Assembly (NCBI GenBank): GCA_964370855.1
Contig: CAYJMF010000070.1
Span: forward strand, 1 to 25,609
Reading direction: 5' to 3'
Origin: JAKLKS01 sp964370855
Lineage (GTDB): Bacteria; Planctomycetota; JAJSAM01; JAKLKS01
DNA: 25,609 nucleotides
Shown: in pieces, positions 7,180 through 14,998 of the stretch
Layout: each line of letters starts with the position of its first letter
Numbering within the stretch: the first letter of the stretch is position 1
The notes under the pieces: model-generated
The model's input: the letters and a program-made list of their open reading frames with translations, nothing else
Told to the model about the DNA's origin: nothing
The model's database searches: none
Program-made: the position numbers and the translations under genes

Positions 7180-8174
7180 CAGGCACGCGCCGTCAGGATG
7201 CGGGCGGGGTCGGCGAGGCCGGGGTCGGCCACGGAGACGCGGCGGAAGCCGGCGGCGCGCACCGCGGCCTCCACGTCCTTCAGCGGGTGGCAGCGGCCCT
7301 CGCGGCTCGTGAGGAGGAGCTGGAGGTCGTAGAGGGAGTTCTCCAGAGGGCCCGGGCCCCGGTAGTCGAGGAAGCGGTCCCGGACGACGAGCCGCCCCCC
7401 GGTGCGCAGCGCCCCCTTCACCTTCTTGAGGAGCCGGCGCACGTTCTCCGGGGAGTGGGCGTGGAGGGCGTCGGAGAGGAAGGCCGCGCCGAAGCGGGCG
7501 CGGGGGGGCGCGTCCCGGAGGAAGTCCCCCGCCACCAGCGCGATGCGGCCGGCCTCGGGCTTCCCGCGGAGGTACTCCTTGCCCACGGCCACGGCGGCGG
7601 GGGTGTCCACGACGGTGATGGCGAGGTTCGCCCGGGAGCGCGCGAAGTGGAGCGCGTACACCGCGGGGCCGTCCCCGAGGAGCAGCATCGACTTCGCCGT
7701 CCCGAGGTCCACCCAGGAGCCGAGCACCGGCGCCCACCGCCGCGCCGTGTCCCGCCGCGCGCGGGCCGCCTGCAGGGCGAGGGGGTCGTCGGCGCCGTCC
7801 CCGGCGACGACCACGGGCTTCCCCGTCCGCACGCTGTCCTCGAGCTGGGCCCAGGCCTTGAACCGGGCCGCACGGTGGCGCAGGAGGTCGGCGAGGCTGA
7901 ACTCCCCCCCCTCGGAGAGGAGCTCGCGGGCCCCCGGCGCGAGGCGGATGCGCCGCCCCTCCCGCTCGAGGAGGTGGAGTTCCACGAGGGCGCGGAGCAG
8001 GCGCTCCGTGGCCTCCGGGTCGGCACCGATGCGGCGGGCGACGGCGCCGGGGGTGGCGCGGCGGCCGGCCAGCGCGTCGAAGACGCCGAGGGAGGCGGCG
8101 GCCAGCAGCACGCGGGCGGCGTGGAAGGAGGTGGCGTCGAGGATGTCCCGGACCGTCAGGGTGCGGCGCGCCAT
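7179..8174 (-). CDS. SAM-dependent O-methyltransferase (plant COMT / hydroxyneurosporene-type fold)
   Basis: This 331-residue protein has the two-domain layout of family 2 O-methyltransferases. An N-terminal winged-helix dimerisation domain (residues about 8-110, DATSFHAARVLLAAASLG) is followed by a Rossmann SAM-binding domain (about 120-331). The glycine-rich motif I is degenerate, LLLGDGPAVY (165-173) instead of D-x-G-x-G-x-G. D190 after the second strand (TVVD) and D217 in VAGDFLRD are retained. The segment SDALHAHSPENVRRLL (234-249) matches the family's LHxWSDE region, with H238 in the place of the catalytic base. The substrate is unknown; homologues methylate hydroxyls on phenolics, polyketides or carotenoids. 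The ATG at 8174 follows GGGAGGGACG. It stands alone between a terminator-like hairpin and an inverted repeat, so it is probably monocistronic. Confidence 0.8.
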   Translation of the reverse strand: MARRTLTVRDILDATSFHAARVLLAAASLGVFDALAGRRATPGAVARRIGADPEATERLLRALVELHLLEREGRRIRLAPGARELLSEGGEFSLADLLRHRAARFKAWAQLEDSVRTGKPVVVAGDGADDPLALQAARARRDTARRWAPVLGSWVDLGTAKSMLLLGDGPAVYALHFARSRANLAITVVDTPAAVAVGKEYLRGKPEAGRIALVAGDFLRDAPPRARFGAAFLSDALHAHSPENVRRLLKKVKGALRTGGRLVVRDRFLDYRGPGPLENSLYDLQLLLTSREGRCHPLKDVEAAVRAAGFRRVSVADPGLADPARILTARA

Positions 8175-8240
8175 GGGCGTCCCTCCCGTCGACCGGACCC
8201 GAGGATCCTCCGGCGGGGGCGGGAAGGGAAGGGGAAAGTG

Positions 8241-8272
8241 GACGCCCCGCGGCGAAGTCGCCGCGGGGCGTC
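8241..8272 (-). terminator. strong 15-bp hairpin between oprP1 and the methyltransferase gene
   Basis: GACGCCCCGCGGCGA pairs perfectly with TCGCCGCGGGGCGTC around a 2-nt centre. It lies about 110 nt past the oprP1 stop. On the plus strand TTTGT follows the stem; on the minus strand CACTTT follows, so it is a plausible terminator of the porin transcript, possibly working in both directions. Confidence 0.65.
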
Positions 8273-8381
8273 TTTGTCGGCGGGATCCCCGGAACTTGAA
8301 CCGGACGGCATCCGCGCACAGGGCATGGGCGTCGGAGCGGCCGGCGGAGGAACCCGGAACCCCGCCTGTTTCCCGTCTCCC

Positions 8382-9776
8382 CTAGAAGTCGACCTGGAAG
8401 CGGATGACGAAGGACTGCACCGTCCCGTCCGTGTCCGAGTCCCAGCGCACGTCGTGGAGCACGTAGTTCAGCATGATGCGGGTGTTCGTGTTGAGGTACC
8501 AGTTGAGGCCCAGCGTCCAGTCCGAGGCGACGCCGCCCTGGACGCCGTCGTCGTCGAGGTCCACCTTCGCGTAGCGGAGCGCGATCTCCCAGGCGCCGCC
8601 CATGGACTCGGCCTCGAAGGCGGTCTTCGGCTTGACGCGGCCGAAGGAGCCGTTCTTGTAGGGGCGGGACTCGCCGGTGAGGAAGTACGAACCGGAGAGG
8701 TAGTACCCGCAGAAATCGGGGTCGGCGTCGGTGTCGGCGTACCCGTCCACGGCGGCGCGGTAGACCTCGCCCTGGATGGAGAAGGGGCCCCGGACGAAGG
8801 CGGCCTCGAGGCCGAAGATCGACTCGCTGTCCACGCCGATGGTGCCCGTGTCCAGGGTGCGCGGCGTGAAGGGAGTCTCGGGCCGGGCGCGGAACCGGTC
8901 CGTGTGGGAGACGGGGTCCCGCATCTGGGCCGAGAGGCCGAGGTGCAGGAGGGAGGCGGACTCCTTGTCCTTGAAGGGGACGCCGGTGACGCGTCCCGTG
9001 AAGGCGTGGCCGATCCGGGCCGCGCCGGTGCCGCCGTCCCAGAAGTCGCCGACGGCCCAGGTGAGGTCGCCGTCGTAGTGGGCGTCGTTGAACTGGAAGC
9101 CGTGGCTGTGGGCGGGGGCGAAGGCGTTGGTGGCGATGGAGCGCTCCGTGAAGGAGATGTACTTGCTGGAGGTCAGCTCCTCGAGGCCCACGGGCTCCTT
9201 GAAGACGCCCACCTGGAAGTTGCCCACGACGGGGAGGCCGGAGATGCCGATGAGGTTGTCCTTGTAGGCGTAGGCGGAGTCGGAGAAGTCGAGGACGTTC
9301 TTGTAGAAGATGTTCTTGAAGAGGGTCCCCTCCATCTCGACCCGGAGGCGGCGGAAGCCGGACAGCGCGACGAAGTCGCCGGACTTCGCCTCGACGTCGT
9401 CGTCGGCGTCGGGGAAGACCATGTCGTACATGATTCGACCGCCCACCTTGAGGTGGAAGTTCTTGTCCGCGGTCTGGAAGTTGAGGCCCTCCTTCCAGAA
9501 GGCGCGGAAGTCGTCCTTGTTCGCCTCGACCTTCTTCGCCTCCTCCTCCTTGAGGTAGGTGGCCACCATCGCCTCGATGCCGGCGCCCGGCTCGATGCCG
9601 GTGAGCCTGGCCTTGAGGCCGTCGATCTCGAGGCGCTGGGCCTCGAGCTCGGCGAGCACTTCCTCGAGCCGCCTCTCGGTCGCGGTCTTCCCGTCCCCGG
9701 TCTCCCCGGCGAAGGCGCCGGGAGCCGCGACGAGGAGGCCGGCCGCGAGGGCGAGGCCGCCTGCGATGCGCTTCAT
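8382..9776 (-). CDS. phosphate-selective porin, OprP/OprO family (copy 1)
   Basis: This 464-residue outer-membrane porin would let phosphate or polyphosphate into the periplasm. It has a signal peptide (1-23, cleavage after AFA), a coiled-coil segment (about 30-58) typical of trimer-forming porins of this family, and then alternating beta-strand sequence. It ends in QSFVIRFQVDF, with a terminal Phe as expected for outer-membrane barrels recognised by BamA. Length agrees with OprP (about 440). The ATG at 9776 follows a perfect AGGAGG; the open frame beyond it is not coding. It is a paralogue of the porin at 10038-11426, sharing segments such as EKRLEEVLAE and EAQRLEID-LKARL, so the pair arose by tandem duplication. 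A Pho-box-like site lies about 90 nt upstream, so it has its own phosphate-starvation promoter. Confidence 0.9.
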   Translation of the reverse strand: MKRIAGGLALAAGLLVAAPGAFAGETGDGKTATERRLEEVLAELEAQRLEIDGLKARLTGIEPGAGIEAMVATYLKEEEAKKVEANKDDFRAFWKEGLNFQTADKNFHLKVGGRIMYDMVFPDADDDVEAKSGDFVALSGFRRLRVEMEGTLFKNIFYKNVLDFSDSAYAYKDNLIGISGLPVVGNFQVGVFKEPVGLEELTSSKYISFTERSIATNAFAPAHSHGFQFNDAHYDGDLTWAVGDFWDGGTGAARIGHAFTGRVTGVPFKDKESASLLHLGLSAQMRDPVSHTDRFRARPETPFTPRTLDTGTIGVDSESIFGLEAAFVRGPFSIQGEVYRAAVDGYADTDADPDFCGYYLSGSYFLTGESRPYKNGSFGRVKPKTAFEAESMGGAWEIALRYAKVDLDDDGVQGGVASDWTLGLNWYLNTNTRIMLNYVLHDVRWDSDTDGTVQSFVIRFQVDF

Positions 9777-9866
9777 GTCTTCCCTCCTGAAAGTTGCCCG
9801 GACGGTGGACCCTGCCCTGCGGGTCGCCGGCGCCGCCAGGCGTGGAGGAGGAGGATGAAGGAGCCC

Positions 9867-9884
9867 CGTGAAGCCCTCGCAAAG
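9867..9884 (-). promoter_or_regulatory. Pho-box-like site upstream of oprP1
   Basis: On the minus strand the 7-bp units CTTTGCG (9878-9884) and CTTCACG (9867-9873) are separated by 4 bp. This is the 11-bp-period direct-repeat layout of PhoB binding sites and the same unit type seen before phoB, pstB2, pstS and pit. It ends about 90 nt before the oprP1 ATG. Confidence 0.55.
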
Positions 9885-9915
9885 ACCGGGCAAGGAGCAG
9901 GCAGAATCGCGGCGA

Positions 9916-10033
9916 GGAGAGGCGGGGACGTTCTCAAGTTATAAAGTTATTCGGGGGATCGGGGGGTCCGCCCATGGCGCACACGCCTCTCCTCCCGAAT
10001 AACTTTATAACTTGAGAACGTCCCCGCCTCTCC
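9916..10033. repeat. long inverted repeat IR-2 (40-bp arms)
   Basis: Perfect 40-bp arms at 9916-9955 and 9994-10033 flank a 38-nt centre. Each arm contains GGGGACGTTCTCAAG followed by an AT-rich stretch (TTATAAAGTTATT) that stands out from the GC-rich surroundings. The element begins 4 nt past the oprP2 stop. It has no sequence similarity to IR-1 or IR-3 but the same size, symmetry and position. Confidence 0.9.
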
Positions 10034-10037
10034 CGGC

Positions 10038-11426
10038 CTAGAACGCCACCTGGAACCGGACCTCCAGCACCTGCACGTCCCCCACGTGGTGGAGGTTCGC
10101 GAGGACGTAGTTCACCATGATCCGCGCGTTGGGGTTGACGTACCAGGTGACCCCCAGGGTCCAGTCGTCGGCCACGCCCCCGTCCACGCCGTCGTCGTCG
10201 AGGTCCACCACGGAGTACCGCACGGCGGCCTCGAAGGCGCCGGTCCCGTCCTTCCCGTCGAAGTTCGTCTTCGGCCGCACCCGCCCGAAGACGCCCTCCT
10301 TGTAGCCCGCCTCGCGGCTCTCGCCGGTGAGGAACCAGCTCCCCTGCACGTAGTACCCGTGGTACCGGGGGTCGGGGCTCGGGCCGACGGCGGGGTTCCA
10401 GGAGTTGTCGGCGACCATCCACTCCCCCTGGAGCGAGAAGGGGCCCCGCACGAAGGCCCCCTCGAGGGCGACGAGCCTCCGGGAGTCCACGGGGACCACG
10501 CCGGTGTCCACGAGGCGCGGGAGGAAGGGGGCCTCGGGGCGCTGGCGGTACTGGTGGGTGTCCCCCTTCGGGCTCCGGTCGGAGAGGGAGACGCCGAGGT
10601 GGACCAGGGTGGAGGTCGCCGGATCCCGGAGGGGGATCCCGGCGATGCGGGCGGTCCAGTTGTGGGCGACGGGCGCGCTGCCCGTGCCGCCGTCCCAGAA
10701 GTCCCCGGCCCACCACCAGAGCCGGCCCGCGACGGCCTCGCCGGAGAGCATGGCCCCGTGGTTGAAGGAGGGGGCGAAGACGTCGGCCAGGGACCGCTCC
10801 ATGAAGGTCGTCCAGTTGGAGCTCGTCATCTGCTCGAGGCTGAAGGGCTCCTTGAAGTAGCCGACGCGGAAGTCGAGGCCGAGGGGGAGCTTCCGGATCC
10901 CGACGTAGTTGTCCTTCCACGCGTGGGCGGTCCCGGAGAACTCGATGTTGTCCTGGAAGTAGACGTTGCCGAAGAGGGTCCCCCCCGTCTCGATGCGGAA
11001 GCGGCGGGCGCCGGAGGTCGCGACGTGCTCCCCCCGGGCGGCCTCGACGTCGGAATCGGCGTCGGGGAAGACCATGTCGTAGTGGACGCGGCCGCCGATC
11101 TTGACGGAGACGTTCCCGTCCCGGGTCTCGAACAGGAGGGTGTCCTTCCAGCGGACGCGGATGTCCGAGGGGTCGGTCTCCACGGCGGCCTTCTTCGCCG
11201 CCTCCTCCTCGAGGTAGGAGGCGACCACGGCCTCCACCCCGGCCCCGCCCTCCACGTAAGCGAGGCGGGCCTTCAGGGAATCGATCTCGAGCCTCTGGGC
11301 CTCCATCTCGGCGAGGACCTCCTCGAGGCGCTTCTCGGTTTCCGACTTCCCCCCCCCGCCGTCGGCCGCGAGGGCGGCGGAGGGGAGGAGCAGGGCGGCG
11401 GCGGCGGCGACGGCGGCGAGGCGCAT
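10038..11426 (-). CDS. phosphate-selective porin, OprP/OprO family (copy 2)
   Basis: This 462-residue paralogue of the neighbouring porin has a signal peptide (1-20, cleavage near ALA-AD), a coiled coil (about 26-55), then barrel strands ending in VLEVRFQVAF with the terminal Phe signature. The ATG at 11426 follows GGGAGGAAGACC. It starts 28 nt after the DUF47 gene, so it is most likely the third gene of a pit-DUF47-porin transcript under the Pho-box-like site at 13215. That arrangement pairs an outer-membrane phosphate channel with a low-affinity inner-membrane carrier, whereas copy 1 has a separate Pho-box-like promoter. Differences between the two porins in the loops suggest different selectivity (for example phosphate versus polyphosphate, as for OprP and OprO), but this cannot be assigned from sequence alone. 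Confidence 0.9.
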   Translation of the reverse strand: MRLAAVAAAAALLLPSAALAADGGGGKSETEKRLEEVLAEMEAQRLEIDSLKARLAYVEGGAGVEAVVASYLEEEAAKKAAVETDPSDIRVRWKDTLLFETRDGNVSVKIGGRVHYDMVFPDADSDVEAARGEHVATSGARRFRIETGGTLFGNVYFQDNIEFSGTAHAWKDNYVGIRKLPLGLDFRVGYFKEPFSLEQMTSSNWTTFMERSLADVFAPSFNHGAMLSGEAVAGRLWWWAGDFWDGGTGSAPVAHNWTARIAGIPLRDPATSTLVHLGVSLSDRSPKGDTHQYRQRPEAPFLPRLVDTGVVPVDSRRLVALEGAFVRGPFSLQGEWMVADNSWNPAVGPSPDPRYHGYYVQGSWFLTGESREAGYKEGVFGRVRPKTNFDGKDGTGAFEAAVRYSVVDLDDDGVDGGVADDWTLGVTWYVNPNARIMVNYVLANLHHVGDVQVLEVRFQVAF

Positions 11427-11454
11427 GGTCTTCCTCCCGGGGCGGCTACCCCCT

Positions 11455-12093
11455 CTACGCGTTCTTCACGCAGATGTTCTCGAGGATGTTCGTCACGTCC
11501 TCGGCGCGGTCCGTGGCGTGCTCGAGGCGGGTGTAGATCTCCTTCCACTTGATCACGTCGAGCACCTCCATCTTCCCGTCGAAGAGGTCGCTCACCACCT
11601 TGCGCGTGATCTCGTCGGCCTCGTTCTCCCGCTTGTTCACCTCGATCAGGTGGGGCATGATCGCGTCCCGGCCGTGCTTGCGGACCCGCGGGAGCTGCGC
11701 GATGGCGTCCCGGATGGAGCTCGCGCAGGCCTCCAGGATCCGGGCCAGGTGCACCGCCTCCGGCGTGGTCCCCGTCACGTGGAACATGGCGAACCGGGCG
11801 GCCACCCCCTCCAGCTCGTCGAGGACGTCGTCCATGCTCGAGGCCAGCGCGTGGATGTCCTCGGGGTCGAAGGGGGTCAGGAAGGACTTGTTGAGCCGGT
11901 CGAAGATCTCGTGGGTGGCGATGTCCCCCTGGTGCTCGATCTCCTTGATCTCGAGGATGTACGTGGAGGCGCGGCCGTAGTCCTCCATCATCTGGCGGAA
12001 TTTCACGGACGCCTGCACGAGGAGGTCGGCCTGCCTCGCGAAATGCTGGAAGAAGACCTCTTCCCTCGGCAGCAGCCCCTGCAGGAAACTCAT
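11455..12093 (-). CDS. DUF47 PhoU-like Pit accessory protein
   Basis: This 212-residue all-helical protein is of the DUF47 (PhoU-divergent) family, which is usually encoded beside Pit transporters and modulates them. The family motif EIKEIEHQGD (about residues 49-58) and the C-terminal YTRLEHATDRAEDVTNILENI region carry the paired acidic clusters that bind metal ions in PhoU-type folds. Length is normal for the family (about 205-215). The ATG at 12093 is selected by AAGGGAGAG upstream; the longer open frame would run back into pit. It begins 17 nt after the pit stop and precedes oprP2 by 28 nt, which makes a tight operon. Confidence 0.92.
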   Translation of the reverse strand: MSFLQGLLPREEVFFQHFARQADLLVQASVKFRQMMEDYGRASTYILEIKEIEHQGDIATHEIFDRLNKSFLTPFDPEDIHALASSMDDVLDELEGVAARFAMFHVTGTTPEAVHLARILEACASSIRDAIAQLPRVRKHGRDAIMPHLIEVNKRENEADEITRKVVSDLFDGKMEVLDVIKWKEIYTRLEHATDRAEDVTNILENICVKNA

Positions 12094-12110
12094 CGCTCTC
12101 TCCCTTGCCT

Positions 12111-13118
12111 TCAGATCCCGGACGCCGCCGCGAGAGCCCACCAGGTCATGGCGCTCATCAGGGCGGAGCACGGGATGGTCAGGATCCACGCCCAGATGAT
12201 GCTGCCGGCGATGCCCCAGCGGACCGCCCCGAGCCGGTGGGCCGCCCCGACTCCCATGATGGCGCCGGTGATGGTGTGCGTCGTGCTCACGGGGATGCCG
12301 GCGAGGGCCGTCCCCAGGCAGACCGCCGCCCCGGAGGTCTCAGCGCAGAATCCCCCCGCGGGCTGCAGCTTCGTGAGCTTGGTCCCCATGGTGTGGATGA
12401 CCTTCCACCCCCCCGCCATGGTGCCCAGCGAGATGGCCCCGTGGGCGGAGAGGATCACCCACGTCGGCACCGCCTTGTAGTCGGCGGCCATCTGGCCGCC
12501 GGCGATCAGGGCCAGCACCATGATGCCCATGGTCTTCTGCGCGTCGCTGGCGCCGTGGCTGAGGGCGAAGGCGCCGGAGGAGGCGAGCTGGCCCCACCGG
12601 AAGATCCTCCCCACCTTCTGCTTCGTCGAATTCCGGAAGATCCAGGACTGGGTGAGGGAGAGGAGGACCGCCCCGACGAGCCCGGCCACGGGCGAGATCA
12701 CGATGAAGATGCCCGTCTTGAGGAGGCTCTTGTGGTTCAGGGCCTCCCAGCCGGCGCCGAGCCCCGTCTTCGCCAGGGCGGCTCCGACGACCCCGCCGAT
12801 GAGGGCGTGGGAGACGCTGATGGGAAGGCCGGCCTTGGTGCACACGTGGGTCCAGAGGATGGCGCCGGACAGCGCCGCCAGGACCATGGGGAGGGACACG
12901 ATGTCGGAGTGCACGATCTTGGCGATGGTGTTGGCCACCTCGGTCCCGAACCCGAAGGCGGCGACGAAGTTGAACAGGGCCGCCCAGGCCACGGCCTGCA
13001 TCGGGGTCAGGACGCGGGTCGAGACGACGGTGGCGATGGAGTTCGCCGCGTCGTTCATCCCGTTCAGGAAGTCGAACAGGAGGGCCATCACGATGACCAG
13101 GACGACGATGGTCATCAT
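12111..13118 (-). CDS. pit: inorganic phosphate transporter, PiT family
   Basis: This 335-residue integral membrane carrier imports phosphate (or metal-phosphate) driven by an ion gradient. The duplicated PiT signatures are clear: GMNDAANSIATVVSTR near residues 20-35 and the second-half IPVSTTHTITGAIMGVG near 275-290. About ten hydrophobic segments run through the protein. The length suits bacterial and archaeal PiT proteins that lack the large cytoplasmic loop. Two ATG codons are possible (13118 and 13115), and neither has a strong ribosome site. A Pho-box-like repeat lies about 100 nt upstream, unusual for Pit, which in E. coli is largely phosphate-independent. It heads the pit-DUF47-oprP2 operon. 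Confidence 0.94.
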   Translation of the reverse strand: MMTIVVLVIVMALLFDFLNGMNDAANSIATVVSTRVLTPMQAVAWAALFNFVAAFGFGTEVANTIAKIVHSDIVSLPMVLAALSGAILWTHVCTKAGLPISVSHALIGGVVGAALAKTGLGAGWEALNHKSLLKTGIFIVISPVAGLVGAVLLSLTQSWIFRNSTKQKVGRIFRWGQLASSGAFALSHGASDAQKTMGIMVLALIAGGQMAADYKAVPTWVILSAHGAISLGTMAGGWKVIHTMGTKLTKLQPAGGFCAETSGAAVCLGTALAGIPVSTTHTITGAIMGVGAAHRLGAVRWGIAGSIIWAWILTIPCSALMSAMTWWALAAASGI

Positions 13119-13214
13119 GGGGTGCCGTCTCCGGGGGCCGACCGCCCCACCGCCCGCCTCGGGTCCACCGCCGCCCCTCCCTCGGATGCCGGGGGGACGG
13201 TGCCCACCGCCCCG

Positions 13215-13232
13215 GTTGAAGGGATGGTAAAG
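13215..13232 (-). promoter_or_regulatory. Pho-box-like site upstream of pit
   Basis: On the minus strand CTTTACC (13226-13232) and CTTCAAC (13215-13221) are separated by 4 bp. Each unit resembles those before phoB and pstS. The site is about 97 nt upstream of the pit start and predicts phosphate-starvation induction of pit, the DUF47 gene and oprP2. Confidence 0.6.
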
Positions 13233-13281
13233 GGAGGGCGGGGTTCCGGTCAGGAATCCGCGGAAGGGGGGCGTGACGGCA

Positions 13282-13387
13282 GAACGGCAGAACGGTGTCA
13301 GACACCTGTTTGCTGCGGGAGGAGACCCCGCCCGGGCACGGTAACCGTTGCCGCAGCAAACAGGTGTCTGACACCGTTCTGCCGTTC
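13282..13387. repeat. long inverted repeat IR-3 (37-bp arms)
   Basis: Perfect 37-bp arms at 13282-13318 and 13351-13387 flank a 32-nt centre. Each arm contains the near-palindrome GGTGTC-A/T-GACACC. The outer left side has a short direct repeat of AACGGCAG. The element starts 13 nt beyond the phoU stop and lies upstream of the pit Pho-box-like site, so it separates the pst-phoU transcript from the pit transcript. Confidence 0.9.
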
Positions 13388-13400
13388 CGTCCGCGGCGGC

Positions 13401-14105
13401 CTACTCCGGCGCCCCGCCCTCCCCGTCGGCGGGACGCGTGCGGTGGAACTCCATGACGTGGTGGCGAACGATCCTCCCCTCGGCCATGAAGATCACGTCC
13501 TCGGCGATGTTGGTGGCGTGGTCGGCGACCCGCTCCAGGTTGCGGATGGCGCCCGTCAGGTGGAGGGTGTCCCCGATGCGGTCCGGGTGGTCCCGCATGA
13601 ACTGGACCGACCCGCCGATGATCTCGCGGAAGAGCCGGTCCGCCTCGTCGTCCCGCCGCCAGACGCGGAGCGCGGCGTTCACGTCCCTGCGGACCAGGGC
13701 GTCGAGCCCCTCCCGCACCATCTGCTTCACCACCGCCGCCATGCGCGAGACGTCGGGGCGGAAGGGGAGCGGCGGGACCTGGGACAGCACCTCGGCCCGC
13801 TCCGCGACGTTGACGGCGAGGTCCGCCATGCGCTCGAGGTCGGAGTTGATCTTGAGGATCCCCGTGATGTACCGGAGGTCCTTCGCCACGGGCTGGTGGA
13901 GGGCGAGGAGGTCGAGGCACTTCTCCTCCACGTCCAGCTCCAGCTCGTCGACGGCGTCGTCCCCCTCGATGACGGCGCGGGCCGCCTCCGGGTCCCGGTC
14001 GAGGAGGGCCGAGAGGGCCCGGTCGAGGGCCGCCTCGACGAGCCCCCCCATGTGGAGGACCGTCTTGGTGAGATCCTCGAGCTCCTCGTGGAAATGCCTC
14101 GGCAT
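13401..14105 (-). CDS. phoU: phosphate signalling regulator PhoU
   Basis: This 234-residue protein has two PhoU three-helix domains. Each carries the acidic metal-binding motif: SDLERMADLAVNVAER (about residues 93-108) and IRNLERVADHATNIAED (about 192-208). PhoU links the Pst transporter to PhoR, keeping the kinase off when phosphate is plentiful. Length matches E. coli PhoU (241). The ATG at 14105 follows GGAGGGAGGAAG at ideal spacing; the larger open frame overlaps pstB and is not coding. It begins 20 nt after pstB copy 1 and is the last gene of the pst operon. Confidence 0.96.
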   Translation of the reverse strand: MPRHFHEELEDLTKTVLHMGGLVEAALDRALSALLDRDPEAARAVIEGDDAVDELELDVEEKCLDLLALHQPVAKDLRYITGILKINSDLERMADLAVNVAERAEVLSQVPPLPFRPDVSRMAAVVKQMVREGLDALVRRDVNAALRVWRRDDEADRLFREIIGGSVQFMRDHPDRIGDTLHLTGAIRNLERVADHATNIAEDVIFMAEGRIVRHHVMEFHRTRPADGEGGAPE

Positions 14106-14125
14106 CCGCTTCCTCCCTCCGCAGG

Positions 14126-14998
14126 CTACCCGAACCTGCCGGTGACGTAGTCCTCCGTCTCCCGGAGCGCCGGACGGGTGAAGATCTCCGCCGTCGCCCC
14201 GAACTCGACGATCTGCCCCAGGTACATGAACGCCGTGAACCCGCTGACCCGGGAGGCCTGCTGCATGTTGTGCGTCACGATGACGATGGTGTAGGTCCCC
14301 TTGAGCTCCCCGATGAGGTCCTCGATCTTCCCCGTCGCCACGGGGTCCAGGGCCGAGCAGGGCTCGTCCATGAGGAGGACCTCGGGCTCCGCGGCGATGG
14401 CGCGGGCGATGCACAGGCGCTGCTGCTGCCCGCCGGAGAGCCGCAGCGCGTTCTCCCCGAGCCGATCCCTGACCTCGTCCCAGAGCGCCGCCCCCCGGAG
14501 ACTCCGCTCGCAGACCCCGTCGAGCACGGACCGGTCCCGCTCCCCGTCGATGCGGAGCGAGTAGACCACGTTCTCGTAGATCGACATGGGGAACGGGTTC
14601 GGCCTCTGGAAGACCATGCCCATGCGCTTGCGGAGCTCGATGACGTCCACGGTGGGCCCGAGGATCCCCTCGCCGTCGATGAGGATCTCCCCCTCCGTGC
14701 GGACGGAATCCACGAGGTCGTTCATCCGGTTGACGGAGCGGAGCAGGGTGGACTTCCCGCACCCGGAGGGCCCGATGAAGGCGGTCACCTTCCCCCGGGG
14801 CAGGGCCAGGGAAACGTCCCTGAGCGCGTGCTTGGCGCCGTACCAGAGGTTGAACTTCCGGATGTCGAGGACGGCCTCCCCCGGGGGGACCGAGGCGGTC
14901 GAGACCGTGCCCACGACCTCCCCGGCCTGGATGCGCTCCAGGCGGCCGCGCCCCGGGGCGGCGGCGTCCCCGGCCCGGACGGAGGGGGATCCCGCCAT
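14126..14998 (-). CDS. pstB: phosphate ABC transporter ATP-binding protein PstB (copy 1)
   Basis: This 290-residue ATPase energises phosphate import through PstC-PstA at the inner membrane. It has the Walker A (GPSGCGKST), Q-loop (FQRPNPFPMSIYENV), ABC signature (LSGGQQQRL), Walker B (VLLMDEPCSALDP) and switch His (VTHNMQQ). All are characteristic of PstB, including the NPFP and MQQA elements. About 40 poorly conserved residues precede the ABC domain. The ATG at 14998 overlaps the pstA stop as TGATG, which indicates translational coupling. It is the operon copy; a second PstB with its own promoter lies between phoR and pstS. Confidence 0.96.
   Translation of the reverse strand: MAGSPSVRAGDAAAPGRGRLERIQAGEVVGTVSTASVPPGEAVLDIRKFNLWYGAKHALRDVSLALPRGKVTAFIGPSGCGKSTLLRSVNRMNDLVDSVRTEGEILIDGEGILGPTVDVIELRKRMGMVFQRPNPFPMSIYENVVYSLRIDGERDRSVLDGVCERSLRGAALWDEVRDRLGENALRLSGGQQQRLCIARAIAAEPEVLLMDEPCSALDPVATGKIEDLIGELKGTYTIVIVTHNMQQASRVSGFTAFMYLGQIVEFGATAEIFTRPALRETEDYVTGRFG

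Noticed and set aside
7034..7186. Extended N-terminus of the M48 protease up to 7186
   Set aside because: The added residues translate both the inverted repeat and the methyltransferase stop region; they are not expected in this family.
7023..9944. A 973-codon plus-strand open frame opposite the protease, methyltransferase and porin genes
   Set aside because: It is antisense to three well-supported genes, has no ribosome site and a composition (Glu, Gly, Val, Arg) typical of the reverse frame of GC-rich genes.
7076..13387. The three inverted repeats as an insertion sequence or CRISPR array
   Set aside because: There is no transposase gene between or beside them, and no regular repeat-spacer series; the three differ in sequence.
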